Positions 1 through 13,299 are shown, counted from the first letter of the stretch. The stretch: 64,000 bases of DNA from Glossina fuscipes (GCF_014805625.2 NW_023998651.1:640260-704259); one strand, 5' to 3'. The notes: generated by a model from the letters alone, not told the origin. Numbers and translations: made by a program.

Positions 1-1703
1 AATATTGTTTAAAGCTATATTTTTGAGGTATCTAAACGGGGAGATTTTTTTGCACTTACCGTCGTCGCACTTATGTAGTCTTTCTCTGAGACATGAACTT
101 CTTGACGCTACGAAATCATCTGCATGCTTCCTAGCAGCAGAGATTAATTTACATGATATTTAATGATTTTCTAAAAATCGTTTTGCGAAATATTTTACTA
201 TTAGATAAGGATATTCGTTACGTAACTTAAGGTATGAAATTTATTTATATTCCAAAACAGGTTACTCCCTATATCTAAAGCATTTGCTTTAGGATCTTAT
301 AATGCATTCTTGCACTTAGAGATATCATTGCTGATTAAGGACGCGTAATTAAGGGTGCTTAGATAGTCAACGTATTAACGATTACGAGCCTACTATCTTC
401 TACAATTAACTTTAACGTGCAGATTCGAAGTCCAAGAAAATTATTTTTAGTGAGAGTTTCGGCACCGAGCGTTGCATCACACAGTCCCTGCTCGTAGCGA
501 ATCATTAAGAACATTACTGTAGCTTTTCCAATTAACGTTTTCATAGCCCATTATAAAATCTTGTTTTTTGCAAGTAAGGTTGAAGGGCTATTGATAGTGT
601 AATAAATGATATTTTTAAAATGTTTATAATAATTCTGCTGTTTATTGAAATTGTATTGAGATTTTGCAACAAGAAATCGTTTGTTTTCTCTCTCGTCTCA
701 TTGAATTTAAGATTATATTCGTGCGGTGTTATTAATAACACCGCACGTTTTCTTTTCGCTGGAACTCATGCTATCAGTTCGAAGGTCACCTAAATTCGTG
801 GGAATGTTTGTTCATAGTTATCGAGAGAGTAAAAGTATATATAATTCGTAGGTGAAATTAGTTGCGAGTTCATACATCGTTTTAATATCTGGCTACAAAT
901 ACATTAACATAAATACATATAAGATTAGAAGTTAAATACTGAAGCGGTAAGTATTAAAAAATTCGATCCAATTTAATCTATCGTTCTTTTCTTTGCGCAA
1001 AACGGTTTTCCATTCCTTTTTATGGCTATGTTCCCTTAAAATTGCTATTAAGATATTGTTACACCCACCGCTAAAGGATGTTAGCTATACTCATTCTGTC
1101 GTAATGTTTGCAACATCCGGAAAGAAGCTTCAGAAATCGTATAATGTATATATATCCTTGATCAGCGCGAAATTCTAAATTGATTAAGCTACATCTGTCT
1201 GCCGTCATATCTGTGTGGTTAATCTCCTGGTCGCAAAGCTGAGAAGGAAGACTTTAAATTTGGTAGAAACATTGAGAGTTTTTGCACGCAAATTGGCATT
1301 GAAAATGGGCCAAATTGATCAGACCACACGCAGTAACGCGTAAGCTGAATACAGCTTCGTTTTCCTAAACAAAAATTTGTGGGTTTTTGGTCATTACTGA
1401 CAAATTATAAAAGATAGAAAGAAGCTTGAAATTTTCCACATTTACTTTACGAAAAACGCTACTAGTGGAAAAAATCGGTGAGCCCACACAAAGTTACAAG
1501 TGATTAAATTTTCTTTTTCTCATTTTTTGAAGTGTGTTAATTCTAAATTAATTGTGGTGGACATTAGAATGGGGTAGATTAATTTTTCCTAAGAATACCT
1601 CTTAGTGAAGTAAAAGGTAAAAGACAAATGTTATTTCTTTCATTGTTTTATCATAATAAGTAAAAGCGTGGAACCGCAAAAATATTAATGGTGGTGGGCA
1701 TGC

Positions 1704-1917
1704 GAGATTCGGCCCCAACCGAATATAATTTTTTTAGTTTTTTTAATCCCTTTTAACTTATCTTACAAATTTTGCATATCTTAATTACTCTACTGTTACT
1801 GCTTTATTGCCTGCTGTAACAGATGCACCAACAGAATATCCAATGGTCGCTACGAGATAAACAGCATTGTTGTCAAGAAGCATTTTGAGAAAAAAAAAAA
1901 AATGAAGTCGGTTGGGG
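1704..1917. repeat. inverted-repeat segment, possible MITE relic
   Basis: CCCCAACCGA at 1713-1722 is matched by its exact reverse complement TCGGTTGGGG at 1908-1917, with a 185-base AT-rich spacer ending in a 13-A run. The left arm overlaps a smaller hairpin, ATTCGG-ccccaa-CCGAAT (1707-1724). A 13-base piece, GAGATTCGGCCCC (1704-1716), recurs in reverse complement at 10284-10296. The arrangement suggests a small non-autonomous element or a foldback, but no target-site duplication was identified. Confidence 0.3.
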
Positions 1918-2446
1918 TTCCTAGGGGGTTATTAAGCAAAATCCGATTATATATATTATTACTTTATGAAAATAAGTTTGGTATGCATACTGGTTTCCCG
2001 TTAATTTGCATACAATTTTATAACAACGTCAGCTCAAACTATAGATTTTGCCAATGAACGTTTGTGAATACACATAGTAAATACTAATTTAGTCAGTTAT
2101 AAATCTTTCCGCAAGTTTCGACAATAAAACTAACCGCTTTGTTTTGAAATGGAACCTTGAACAGTACCAGAGACAACTAAACGGCTAGGTAGTGCAACAT
2201 TTGTTATAAAATTCAAACTAGGAGATTATTATGGGTTTATGGGGACTCTCTTACATTCTTATTATTTGTTTGGGCAAAAGTTCTATCAATAGTTCCTTAA
2301 TATGACGTCACGTTCTCCCAAACTATTCTGCAATAGTCTAAAATATTCTAGAATTTCTTCGTATCACTTCGTACAACATTGTAATTAACACTTATTGAAG
2401 AAATCAGTGAACACAAAATTTAGAATTCTTCAGTGCCAAATAAACG

Positions 2447-2692
2447 ATGGAAGCAAGACAAATCATATTTTCTACCTATCTATTATTTGCTTTTTTCATG
2501 CTTTTACATATATATCATAGCGTATGTTTACTTAAAAACACAAAATTGTATATGCTCCTGTTTCGCAAACTTTTGAGAGATTTCAGCGTCATGTCAAAAA
2601 ACTATCAACAAAGTCTTGCGAGCTCTAATAATGAGTATGAAAGAGCAAGCTACCAAATGGCCGCAAATGAACAGCGTTACTACTTTTCTTGA
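2447..2692 (+). CDS. possible small membrane or secreted protein, unrecognised
   Basis: This 81-codon ATG-initiated frame has a hydrophobic N-terminal stretch, about residues 7-28 (IIFSTYLLFAFFMLLHIYHS), which could be a signal anchor. A polar tail rich in N, E, Q and Y follows. Upstream, near 2345-2365, lies a TTC/GAA alternation (ATTCTAGAATTTCTTC) resembling a heat-shock element. I do not recognise a family, no splice structure is evident, and no polyadenylation signal is obvious just downstream. In sequence this AT-rich an ORF of this size can arise by chance, so it is only a candidate. Confidence 0.2.
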   Translation: MEARQIIFSTYLLFAFFMLLHIYHSVCLLKNTKLYMLLFRKLLRDFSVMSKNYQQSLASSNNEYERASYQMAANEQRYYFS

Positions 2693-5600
2693 TATCAGAA
2701 GCATAAAAAAGTCCGTAAGAATCTCTTAGTTTGAGTTTAGAAGTAAATGTTGGACCATCTTGTCATTTAGTTTTGCCTGATAGTAGTCGATTGATGAGTC
2801 AGTAAACGCTTGCCGAAGGAGAAATGTTATGTTGAAGAGAAACTTTAAGCATATTTTTTGGTCATATTTAGATTAAAATAGCTTAAAATCTAAGGGAACA
2901 AAGTTTTGCTTAGTGTCTTTCTATATCCAGCAACATAGGCTTATGAGATACTTTCTTGCGTCATTTCACTTATACAAGGCTTTTTAATGAATTTTAAAAG
3001 GCTTTGGTAAAAATAATGCCGTTTATCTAATATATCTTATCATAATTATTGAGAATAAAGGATTACGGACCAATGAGAATAATAATTAATATTCAAAGCA
3101 GCCACAAATTTTTCCTAACTGTCCTATACTAATACTAAGTAGGTCAAAATTTCTTTAATATTCAGAAGAACGCATCACATTTGGTTTAATATATAAATTC
3201 TGTTTGATTCAGCTGTTTTTAGTTAAGCAACTGGTATTTGAAATTATACGACTTTTAAGAACCTTTGGTATGAATCGGGTAGTAGGCGTATTTATTGGCA
3301 AGTACAATGCTAACAAAGAAGATACATCGTTCTTTAGTCTTTTATAGCAACATACCATTAAGTTCAATTTGCGTTTAGCTTGTTTGAAAGAAATTAAAAT
3401 CCTGAAAAATGTTGTAGTGCTTCAATAAAGAATTAAGTGGTAAAGAGTTTCTTGATGATGCGATAAACGTACTAGGAGACATTCTTCATATGCAATGATA
3501 AAAACTGTTTCGCTTATACACACGTTACTGGTGATCCATATTTAAGACGTTCAAATCTATCACAAGTTCAATTATTTTATAATAACAGTCACTTTTTACA
3601 TGAGTTGCTTTTAAAGTGACGCTGATTAAAGAAGACAGTTTAACTAAGATTACGTCGTTATGACGTAGATGAAATTTTCTAAACAATATCTACATCATTT
3701 TCGAAGAAATAGAACTGAATTTCTGTATCAGTTTATTTAGGCTTATCATAATCACTTTGACTTGTATTAAGAAAGAAGAAAATGGGAAACGTGTAGTTTT
3801 AAAAGCGAGAGAAGATTGTAAATTTTTTCGGATACAAAGCAGTCATTTCTATTTGATTACATTCAAAACAGAAACTCATTGACTTCAAATTTTGCATTTT
3901 TGGGAAAGATTGTTACATTTTGGAAGTGGGCAAGTTAAAGGAATTCTCACAGCATTTACCATATTAACTATGTGTATTTTCTATCTGCTCGCAAACCATA
4001 AAAAAGATAAAAGGGCTTTACCTCATAAGTAATGCAATAGCAAACAATTTATCTCTGTTATAAGGTATAACAGCACAAGTTGGATGCATGAATGTATGAA
4101 TAATTTCATTTCAAATTTGTCTGAATTTTGTGTATTACTAGAACGCACAGGACATCATAAGCAGAAGATCTATGTATTATCGTTTCTCATTTTTTTGTAA
4201 GTTCTAAATTTATAACGTGTCGCAATGTTATTAATGCGCATTAATTGCTGTAGTTATGGTTTTCATTTCTACTAAGCTAGTGGCAGAAACAAAGCAAAAT
4301 ATAAGTGAAGTTGTTAGGGCTTATAAAATTACAGTTATTTTCAATTTATACAAACAACGATGGGAGGGGTGGTTTTCCATTATATTCGTATTTCCCAATT
4401 CAAAATCCAATGAGAGGAATGGAAGAGAGTACAGGTAAACATTCGCTTACTCTTGGTCTCTTTTTAGAGCTGCTTATTTCAAAACACTTATAAGATTAAA
4501 TTTCACACATACCACAAAATGTTTTCTAACGCAAAGTATTATATATATGTATGTAAAATATAATAGTATAAGCACATCAAAAGAAGTTTTGAATAGTCAG
4601 TGGCGCGGATAAGGAGGCACATGTTTGAAGACGTCAATTAAAAGTGATTCATTGATTGTTCATTTTAATAGACACGCGACAGTCTTGCTCTGTATGACTT
4701 AAATGAAGATGTCTTATGCGAATGTAATGCGTATATTTTACTAAATATGGGTTATTTTACCTTACCTCATTTTACAAATTTAGAAATAATTGGCAGTTAT
4801 TACTGTCATTATTGCTATTAAATCAACAACCAAGCGTTTTGATAATATGAGAGCTTTAAGCGCAGAGATACACAAAATGATGCTAAATCGATTTAAATTG
4901 TTTTAAAAACTTATATGTACTCCGATGAAAGAAAAGGAATTACTTTGGGACGCATATTAAAAGTCGATTACGTTCAGTATATACACAATAACAGCTATTC
5001 TTATGTTCGTCTACATAAATGGCTATGGTAAATAATTTTTTGCTCGTAAAAATTTGAGTTTTTTATTGCAAGTTAGTACTGAAGATGTACTAAATTCATG
5101 GATTCTATGGCTGATCGTACAGTAAGAAACAAATAATGTTCAATAATGCTATAAAATATTGATTTTTTATTTTTATTCGATATGTTTTGAGATAAAAGCG
5201 ATAACATAAAGAAAACAGACATTCAACCACAGTCGAATATAAATTTTGTGCTTGGGTTTTGTTAATTTGCTGCAATCTCTGAGCTGAACTAAGAAACTGG
5301 AATGAATTGGTTTGGATATCACATAGGCAGTAAAGATTGATAAAGCAAGGAAGTGATAATTCCGTTTCTTTTCTCATATTTTGCTAGCGCGGATGAACTT
5401 ACGTATTTAATGATAGGCAAACGATAATGGGACAAAGATAAGTTTTTCAATTTTTTTTTTTTTTTGTTCCCTTTCCTTCTATTTTGTTTGTTCTGTGAAG
5501 TAAACCGAGCAAGGTCGAGGTAAACGCTAGTAGCGCCTACACTCTGAAGTGAATATTGAAAAGCCTTATTAATCATACGAGGACTTACCTGAACTTTGCG

Positions 5601-6870
5601 TATACCTATATACATATATTCACTACAACCAAATTTCTGGTACATTTTACATGCTTGCAATCAACGAATGCTTAGAGTTAATCTATAAACAATAATATAT
5701 ACATCAAATGTAAAGAGTCTCTTGCTATATAGCCTCAAATATTACAGATTTCAGAAAAAAAAGTTTAATTATCTTTAGACATGTTTTTTATTTTAGTTGT
5801 AAACTTTACGACCTAGAACTTTGGTCTAATTCCAAACAACCTAAATCGGACTAAAGTTTATAGTTTTAAATATATATAAAAAAAAAAAAACGTAGAAACG
5901 AAGCACACCCTTTGTTGCGATTCTGGTGCCAAAAGATGGTGGAGACTGCTACTCTGAGTTTCCCCGCTGGATGCGGTAGAACACTCTCAACTTACTGAAT
6001 GGATTCAATTAGATCAATATGAAAGCTTTACACATTTAGAACAAAGGGCAACTACACATTTAGAACAAGGGCAACTAGAATTAAATGGAGCCCCAGGTGA
6101 ACCCCTAAACCGATGCAAGCAGCAACAGCGTGGCAATCGATAATCATGAACATATATAATTTGCGAATCAAATAGAACTTTAAAGAAGAAGGTTAGTGTA
6201 GATAGCATATGGGCAAGACGTGCATAATAATGAGAATTTATTAGACAGTATTTAAGGAGCCCCATATTGGTATCAACTCTAAGAAGATTGGATGATTCAT
6301 AATTATGTCATTATGCTTTATGAAAATAAAGTTACTAAGGGTAATGGCGGCGAGTCAACTTGTACCATTTATTGACTTGCTTCTAGTAGAAGTTAGCAGT
6401 AAGTATAAATCTACGTCTCTCTAACAGAAGGCCGGAAAAAGGGAAGGGAAAGGTTGTACTGAATCTACATAAGAGTCAAGAGAAAGCAACCACGCAATAC
6501 AGCCATTGTCAAGTATTAGTCTTACCGAGCTCGTCCATAGCCTTTTTGTACCGTATCAATTAGCCAGCTCTAGATGACGATTCAACAAGGTCTAGCGTCT
6601 AATTAGCTGTATTTATGGTGAGCTTTATATGCAAGATAAAGCATACTATTTGGTCGAATAAAATCCCCGAATTGAAAGAACGAATATACATTTTCCAATT
6701 TCTATGAATCAATGAAATACTCAAGAGAAAATTCATGTCTACTTGAGAACACAAACTTATTACATTTTTCCCATAAAGTTAAATGACTTGTGATTAAATT
6801 ACGTAAACCGTATTAAAGGCTTCATCAGCGTATATCAAAATATGGCTAAATTTATATATTAGTTTAAATA

Positions 6871-6890
6871 TTAGTAGAAAAAGAAATCCA
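6871..6890 (+). repeat. mariner 5' terminal inverted repeat
   Basis: The sequence TTAGTAGAAAAAGAAATCCA follows a TA. It pairs with the 3' repeat except for a short gap after TTAGT, where the 3' copy has extra G residues. Transposase would bind here; the gap may weaken binding. Confidence 0.8.
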
Positions 6891-7051
6891 CAATTTTTTC
6901 GGTAGATGGCTGCACTGATAGATTTCTCGTAAAGTATCGATCAAACAATTTCAGATTTATGCTCGTTGGAAAGGTGACATTTTGCTGTAAAAAAAATTCT
7001 TTTGCTGTTTTTTGTTTGGTGCATTCAGTTGTGAGTTACAGCGTGTTAAAA

Positions 7052-8082
7052 ATGGAAGTGAACAAAGAGAAAATTCGGTACATTTTACAGTTTTTCTTTG
7101 ACAAAGGCGAAAATGCAAGCCAGGTGGCTAAAATTGTGAATGGTATTTATGGTTCCGATACTGTAACAGCCAATTATGTGCAATTTTGGTTTCGTAGATT
7201 CCGTTCAGGAATTTTTGATGTTAAAGTTGCACCTCGCACAGGTAGGCCGGTCGTCGAAAATGTCGATAAAATCGGAGAAATGATCGAAGTTGACCGGCAT
7301 GTTAGCAGTCGTAACATCACCCAGGAGCTAAAAATCGACCATAAAACAGTTTTAACCATTTACACAAAGCTGGATTCAAAAAGAAGCTTGATGTTTGGGT
7401 GCCACACCAATTAACAGAAAAAAACATGATGGATCGAGTTTCCATCTGCGAAGCCTTGGCCAAACGGAATGAGATAGACCCATTTCTTAAGCGGATGGTG
7501 ACTGGAGATGAGAAATGGATCACATACGATAACCTAGTGTGAAAACGATCGTGGTCAAAGAGCGGTGAAGCACCTCAAACGGCCAGGAAGGTTTTGCTAT
7601 GCATTTGGTGGGACTGGAAGGGGATTATTTATTATGAGTTGCTTCCATATGGCCAAACGCCAAATTCTGATCTCTACTGTCAACAACTGGACCGTTTGAA
7701 GATAGCGATTGACCAGAAGCGGCCAGAATTGGCCAACAGGAGAGGTGTCGTCTTCCACCAGGACAACGCTAGGCCACACACATCTACAGTGACTCGCCAG
7801 AAACTTCGGGAGCTTGGTTGGGAAGTTTTAATGCATCCGCCATACAGTCCGGACTTGACACCAAGCGATTATCATCTTTTTCTTGCATTGCAAAATTTCT
7901 TTAATGATAAAAAATTGGAATCTAGGGAGGATTGTGAAAATCGACTACTAGAGTTTTTTGCAAATAGAGACCAGGACTTCTATGAGAGAGGCATTTTGAA
8001 GTTACTTTTAAAATGGCAACAAATCGTACAACAAACGGTGCATATTTGGCCCAAATCGGACAATCCGAAGCATGTTAAATAA
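7052..8082 (+). pseudogene. mariner transposase pseudogene
   Basis: The ATG at 7052 opens a typical mariner transposase (MEVNKEKIRYIL). An N-terminal helix-turn-helix region runs to about 7360. The catalytic part keeps all three acidic residues of a DD34D triad: the D of TGDEKW near 7507, the D of FHQDNARPH near 7763 and the final D of YSPDLTPSDYHLF near 7866, with 34 residues between the last two. Breaks: a frameshift around 7358-7370, where frame 1 ends at 7414 while the mariner sequence (LDVWVPHQ) continues in another frame; a TGA at about 7540-7542 in NLV*KRSW; an apparent in-frame loss of several codons around 7570-7590; and a one-base shift near 8035 that changes the C-terminus. No active enzyme can be made. 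Confidence 0.9.
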
Positions 8083-8107
8083 AGTCCTGAAGTTCACATA
8101 AAAATAA

Positions 8108-8131
8108 TGGATTTCTTTTTCCCCAAACTAA
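8108..8131 (-). repeat. mariner 3' terminal inverted repeat
   Basis: The segment TGGATTTCTTTTTCCCCAAA continues to CTAA at 8131 and is followed by TA. It is the reverse complement of the 5' end apart from the small indel, and it lies about 25 bases after the transposase stop, as is usual in this family. Confidence 0.8.
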
Positions 8132-8133
8132 TA

Positions 8134-11100
8134 GCTATTGTAGATCAGAGAAATATTCACGTGGTCAAAAGTTTTGCTGAAACCAGTACATAGGACATGC
8201 TTTTGTGAGCTAATAGAGAATGCCTTAAAACCCTGAGAAGTAAATTTTGAAATGTTCTTTTATGATGTTCGTTTTAGAAACACACGCTGAAATGGAGAAA
8301 TCGACATGGAAAATAAAAAAAAAAAACACTCAACTTGGCAATGCTTTTTCATTTGTGCAGCGGAATAAGAGTTACTTTTCGAACACATTGAGAAGACACT
8401 AGTTTTCGAGGAGAGATTAATAATATTTGGAATAACACCGCGTAGTTCGTCAGCGCATCGTTTGAGAATATTTGACAGGATGCTAACAGTTTTAAAAACC
8501 TCGAGTTGCAATATAGATCTTTATTTGGCCGTGGCATTGTCAGTAGAATTGGAATTGGCAGTAGAGTAATGACGTTTGAAGTATTCAGCAAGAGGATTGA
8601 AATGGAGGCAAGTAAGAGCCATTGAAAGAACTCCACGAAAGAAATGGGAGGACTTCTGTTTTGCATTTAAGATATTTAAAGCAATATATTACGAATTGTA
8701 ACAAATATTAATTTATATACTGCGATAATTTTTGTGATTGCCGTAATTAAATCTATACTTAACAGCAGAGTGTTTTTTTAAAAAGTAGGTTTTTCTCATC
8801 TTATTTAGTTTAAGTGCTTTGTTGTCATAACCGCTTAGAAGTAACTAATTTTCGAAGGTTTTTAAAAGCATATTGTTTATTTGGAGAAATGAGACTTAGT
8901 ATTCTCGCATTTCGCTCAGACTTGCAGTTAACAGATAAACTAGGTACTGGATGGAAGGAAATCTTTGTTAAACTAAAAGTTGGCCAATGATTTAGAATCA
9001 TTTCCAGAAGTCTTACGAAGTTCTAAGACCTTTGAACCTAATCTAATATATATCATTAATAAAAACATTGGTTCTATCAGATGCAAAGGGGGACGACATA
9101 ACCTGAATTAGCACTGTGATAAAGCGATATCCTCTCAACACTATAACAATATCAGTGGATCTTCAAGTTTTACCGAGCTCACAAGTAAAAGGAAACCAGA
9201 AACATCCGCATTTGGAGCAAGTTTGGAAGATTTGTGAATATTTTTGAATTACATGACAATAAATATGGGATATGGGAGTTGGAAATTCGGAACAGTAAGA
9301 TGGCAAAACAGCTCCGAAGAAAATTAAGACGCCATCTTCAGCTGTATCTAATCTGTCCTCTCTGGACGTACGAAGTCTATTGGAAAATAATTTGGACAAG
9401 TGTACATTATGTTTTACAAAGCTTTCCGTGAAAGCAATTGAAGAAAATTCTGTGCTCAGGAAATTCAAACGCGTGCACCGAATTTTAAAGGTTAGGCTCT
9501 TAACATTTTGGTAAATGATAGTCTCTGGGCCACAGAAATAACTCAGTTTATTGCATATAGAAGGGTGGCAACATTACTATTTTGTGATGTGGGATCCTTG
9601 TGGTCACAAGCATATATTTAAAACGGGTTGTATACCTATAAAGCAAACTAAAATGTTGATAGGCGGGATAGCTTGGAATGTAGACATTTTGAAAATGCTA
9701 ATTCAAGTTAGGTTAACAGGTGGAACTTTCGACTTAAAATATCTTTTAATGTCTTCACATGATATATTGGGTGCAATCCTTGACAACGCTTTTCGAAGGC
9801 TTTTTCCCGTAAAAACCACATTATTTGTTATAGAAGAAAAAACATATATAAAAAGCGGACAGAATAACTTTGCTTGAGTGCGGCACTTGCTGCGACATAC
9901 GTTCCCGAAAGGAGTTAGTGGGAGGAAAGAGGCCTTTTTACCTTTTTATTTTGCTGACTTGGGTTGATCTCGACAAGTGCGAGAAGATATTCTTTTCTAA
10001 TTGTAGGGTCACACTCAATGCTATTTAAGGATTTATGTAATGATAGACACATACAGTTCACTGCTGGAGGTAAGTTAAGAGGGTGACTAATATGCATAGA
10101 GTGGAGGGGAAGGGTCCAAACCACACTATATGTTAGTCGTTTGTGGTTTTCAGAGCATAGCTGATCAAAGTAAATAATTATAATAATCAACTACTTTGTA
10201 CTATTGTACTTTGTAATTTACGAGACACTGCAGTGAACTCCTCGTCATATCAGACATGACAAATAAGGAAGTTATATCCGGCGGGGGCCGAATCTCACAT
10301 ACCCCTTAGTATGCTTTTCGCATTGTACTCTACAAGTTCTTTTATTTGATACTCATATCGTTGGTATTATTAAGATAAAATTAACCCACCAGGTCGTTGT
10401 GTGTATCATATTCATTTTAGAATTTTCAGGCAGATAAAATATGTCTTTATTTGAGGAATGCATTCATTTTAAATTTCAAACATTACCTCTGGTTTGCGCT
10501 ATGATAAATAAGCACAAAACTTCAAAAAGTAAAAAGGGACAATTTAATTACTTGTAATTTCGCGTGGGCTTGATCGATTTTTTCCATTTTCACAAGAAAA
10601 GAGAAGAGTGGTTTCATAAAATAAATGTGGAAATGTTCAGTTTTCCAACTTTTATGATTTCAAAGCAACGAGCAAAAGTGCACAAAGTTTTGTTAAGAAA
10701 AACGGAGTTGGGTTTAGTTTATGCTCCACAGCGGGTTTTGCTCGACCAGTTTGGCCCATTGGCAACACCAATCTGCGTGCAGAAACTCCCAATATTTCCA
10801 CCAATTTTGAAGACGATATATTCATCATCGTAAAAAATACATTACGTCTTTGCTCTACGCATAATTTTTGGAATCCCACGTATATGTTCGACGTAGTCTA
10901 ATTGACTTGTGCAAAATACAACGCGAAATTATAATGCATATATATGGCTGGTGAGAATAAAAAATTCATTAGAAAAGTTATTTAAAAAAATTCATAAAAG
11001 AATTCACAGTTTTCCCAGCTTCACACCGTTAGGCATGTATCTATTTTTTTATTTGTAAACGTAAAAAGAAAATTTCCTAGATAAATTAAGATACAAATTA

Positions 11101-12578
11101 TAAATTTATTTATTTAATGAGACTGAATGAAATATCTCCAAGTCTTTGAGAGTTTCACATTCGCAGAAATAATAGAGCCCTCGGCATTACTTAGTTTGTT
11201 AAGTTCGCGCACAAAGGAAGTTGGCAGCGAAAAATAGTGTTTTGGCGTAGTTTTTCTTTTTTCTTTTTGGTGTTTGGCTTGTTGCGTTTTTCAATAGGTG
11301 GCATAGGAAAAGAGGAGCGAGAAGTTCAGCATGGTTAAGGAAGGTCGGAATTGTGAAAAATAAAGAAAAATGGAGATTGTAAAAAGGAGAATCGGAAGAA
11401 AGATTAAAATTGTTAAAACGAAGTCAAAGACGGGAATATTAATTTTCTGAAGCAGCTGTAGCTATCTAGTGGGGGAAGAGCATAATTTGTTTTGTGGCTT
11501 TAAAATGTAATTTATTTGGTGCAAAAAAAGGTAGAAAATTACTAAGGAAAACAAGAAGCACATTTCGTGTCACCAAAAAGACGTTGTCCCTTAACTAAAT
11601 AAGAAAATAATAAATAAACAAGGAAAAAGTCCTAAACTAATTAGAATATATTTTTTCGTAAAAAAAAACCCATTTCATTAACAAACCAATTATTGTATGG
11701 TGCATAACAAAAAAAAAAAAAAAAAAAAAAAAAAACTAATAAAGCCCTGAACAGATAAAATTCATGTAAAATAAAGTATATATAAAGACAGTATATATAT
11801 ATATGTGAAAATCTCTATGTAATGTAGGAACTGATAGTCCACTGTTCAACAACTAATCAATGAACTATACATGTTAAGCGGTCATAAAAGGTTTCCAAAA
11901 AGGAAATAAAATTCTTTCCTGTGTACATACACACATAAACCCGATGCTTTCATAAATAAGAAAATCAACATCTGCTACAAATTCGGTGAATTCGGCGAAG
12001 GTTACCAGTAGAATTCGGAGTCAATAATTTCTTATCTAATAAGTAAACACTTAGTGGCAAAGGTTTCGGGTGGAATCACTCCCTCATTAATTTTAAACCT
12101 TTTGCAGTTATTTAAAACCGTGCTTGCTGGAAGTAACGCCATATGATTGAAAAATGCTTACTTTCGACGAGTTGTGCTGCTAAATTTATGCCAAGTGAAC
12201 AGAAAAACTGAAACAAAAATATTTCTTTTTTTTTATATGAAAGGAAATTAGGTAAGGAGTGTCCAGATCCAACGTCGGTGTCTTCCCTAGACATGGCTGT
12301 AGCAGTTTGAGAAGTCAAAAATGTAGAACGGGTTTTACATCTCACGAACTAGCTAGCTAGTTTAGCAAAGTCATACGTCTTCAATCTTTCTAAAGTGGCA
12401 CTTTCGAGTTGCCCTAAAATTTAATATGGTTAATAGCTTTCTGACAGACAGAAAGGATATAGACACTTGTGTTACACTTTTAAAGAAGAGGGGGCGTATA
12501 AACAGTTGTCAGCGAAAGTTTACCTCGCATGGTGCTCGACATTGTTAGAGCCATTGAAAGCAACTATGCACAATATAC
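8134..12578. other. no recognisable gene; includes a long poly(A) run
   Basis: Several 60-108-codon frames occur (for example 9163-9468 minus and 9551-9877 plus), but none shows a domain I recognise. A 27-base poly(A) run at 11709-11735, with AATAAA motifs about 100 bases upstream, could be the tail of a retroposed sequence on the plus strand, but the source is not identifiable. The 13-base motif shared with position 1704 lies at 10284-10296. Confidence 0.4.
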
Positions 12579-12850
12579 AAATTAACACGGTAACCACCAT
12601 GTTTCTAAAGTGCCAAAGCAAAATATTTTGTTGCCATCAAATGCAGATGTTCTCATCGTTCGCAGTAAGCCGATAGTTTGTATGAAATGCAACGTTAGCA
12701 TTTGGATAACTAATTTCGAGTATTGGTGAAAATTGAGGTGTTGAATAGCTACTATATTAACAATCAGACTAGGGAGTATAACAACGCACTAGCTTAATTA
12801 AGATAAATATTAAATAAACTAAATAGAACAGACAAATTTAATTTTTTTAT
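12579..12850 (+). repeat. 5' LTR of the errantivirus-like element
   Basis: This segment aligns with 18889-19135. Shared stretches include AAGTGCCAAA, GCAAAATATTTTG, ATGAAATGCAA and AGCATTTGGATAA in the same order and spacing. It starts near AATTAACAC, consistent with the AGTTAAC-type starts of errantivirus LTRs, and it abuts the primer-binding site. An AT-rich zone with AATAAA-like strings near its end could be the polyadenylation region. Confidence 0.65.
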
Positions 12851-12868
12851 TGGCGCTTCACGTGGGGC
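12851..12868 (+). promoter_or_regulatory. primer-binding site, tRNA-Lys type
   Basis: TGGCGCTTCACGTGGGGC lies immediately after the 5' LTR. It matches the complement of the 3' end of insect tRNA-Lys (including CCA) at 15 of 18 positions by my reading, differing only in the three central bases. This is where minus-strand DNA synthesis would have been primed. Confidence 0.7.
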
Positions 12869-13299
12869 AACAGAAATATAAAAAAATAAAAACATAAAAC
12901 TGACTTAACAACGTTAATCAGAAAAAATTAATAATGAAAAACTTATCAACATAAAGTTAAAACAGAAGGAATAAAAGACTCGCCAATATTAATCAAGAAG
13001 ATATATTAACGAGTGACTTACTAATGTTAATTTAAAATGAAGGATCAGCAACTACTATTTGCAACCGTTACAACGTATAACAGTAAAGAAGAAGTAAAGT
13101 AGAATGTTAAATATCAAATAAATTGTAAGTAGTCAATTGTCGTAAATCTTACGTCTGGAAATGTAAATCTATGCGCTTGTTTCGGGTATTTTTCATTCTT
13201 TAAAAAGAACAAAAAAAAGCAAACAAGCAATTAAAAAATATCAATGCAAAAGTCAAATTTACTATTTTTTTTATACGAGTATCGGAGGAGGTCGCCTAG

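Larger units (their letters stand above)
1..6868. other. AT-rich stretch without recognisable gene
   Basis: I see no ORF with a recognisable domain here; the open frames are short and have low-complexity AT-driven composition. Two local structures are noted: a 10-base inverted pair at 1713-1722 and 1908-1917, and a tandem 23-base duplication near 6030-6075. A short ORF at 2447-2692 is listed separately. Old, unrecognisable repeat sequence is the most likely content, but that is inference. Confidence 0.5.
6871..8131 (+). mobile_element. mariner element (Tc1/mariner), inactivated, near full length
   Basis: This is a cut-and-paste DNA transposon of about 1.26 kb, the usual size for mariner. The 5' terminus at 6871 reads TTAGTAGAAAAAGAAATCCA, and the reverse complement of the 3' terminus reads TTAGTTTGGGGAAAAAGAAA and then TCCA. 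The two share the AAAAAGAAATCCA core, and the 5' end has lost a few bases. The element is flanked by TA at 6869-6870 and 8132-8133, the standard mariner target duplication. Its single gene, on the plus strand, is broken by frameshifts and a stop. Sequence style places it near the cecropia-type mariners; this subfamily call is from memory of the family. Confidence 0.9.

Noticed and set aside
2330..2450. Heat-shock promoter and 5' leader of an Hsp gene
   Set aside because: One HSE-like string and an A-rich leader are present, but the following ORF has no chaperone similarity.
9163..10190. Three adjacent frames of about 90-108 codons as a possible host gene
   Set aside because: They lie on different strands, have no recognisable domain, and no splice sites connect them convincingly.
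11709..11735. Processed pseudogene ending in this 27-A run
   Set aside because: No coding similarity is visible in the several hundred bases upstream, so only the poly(A) run itself is recorded.
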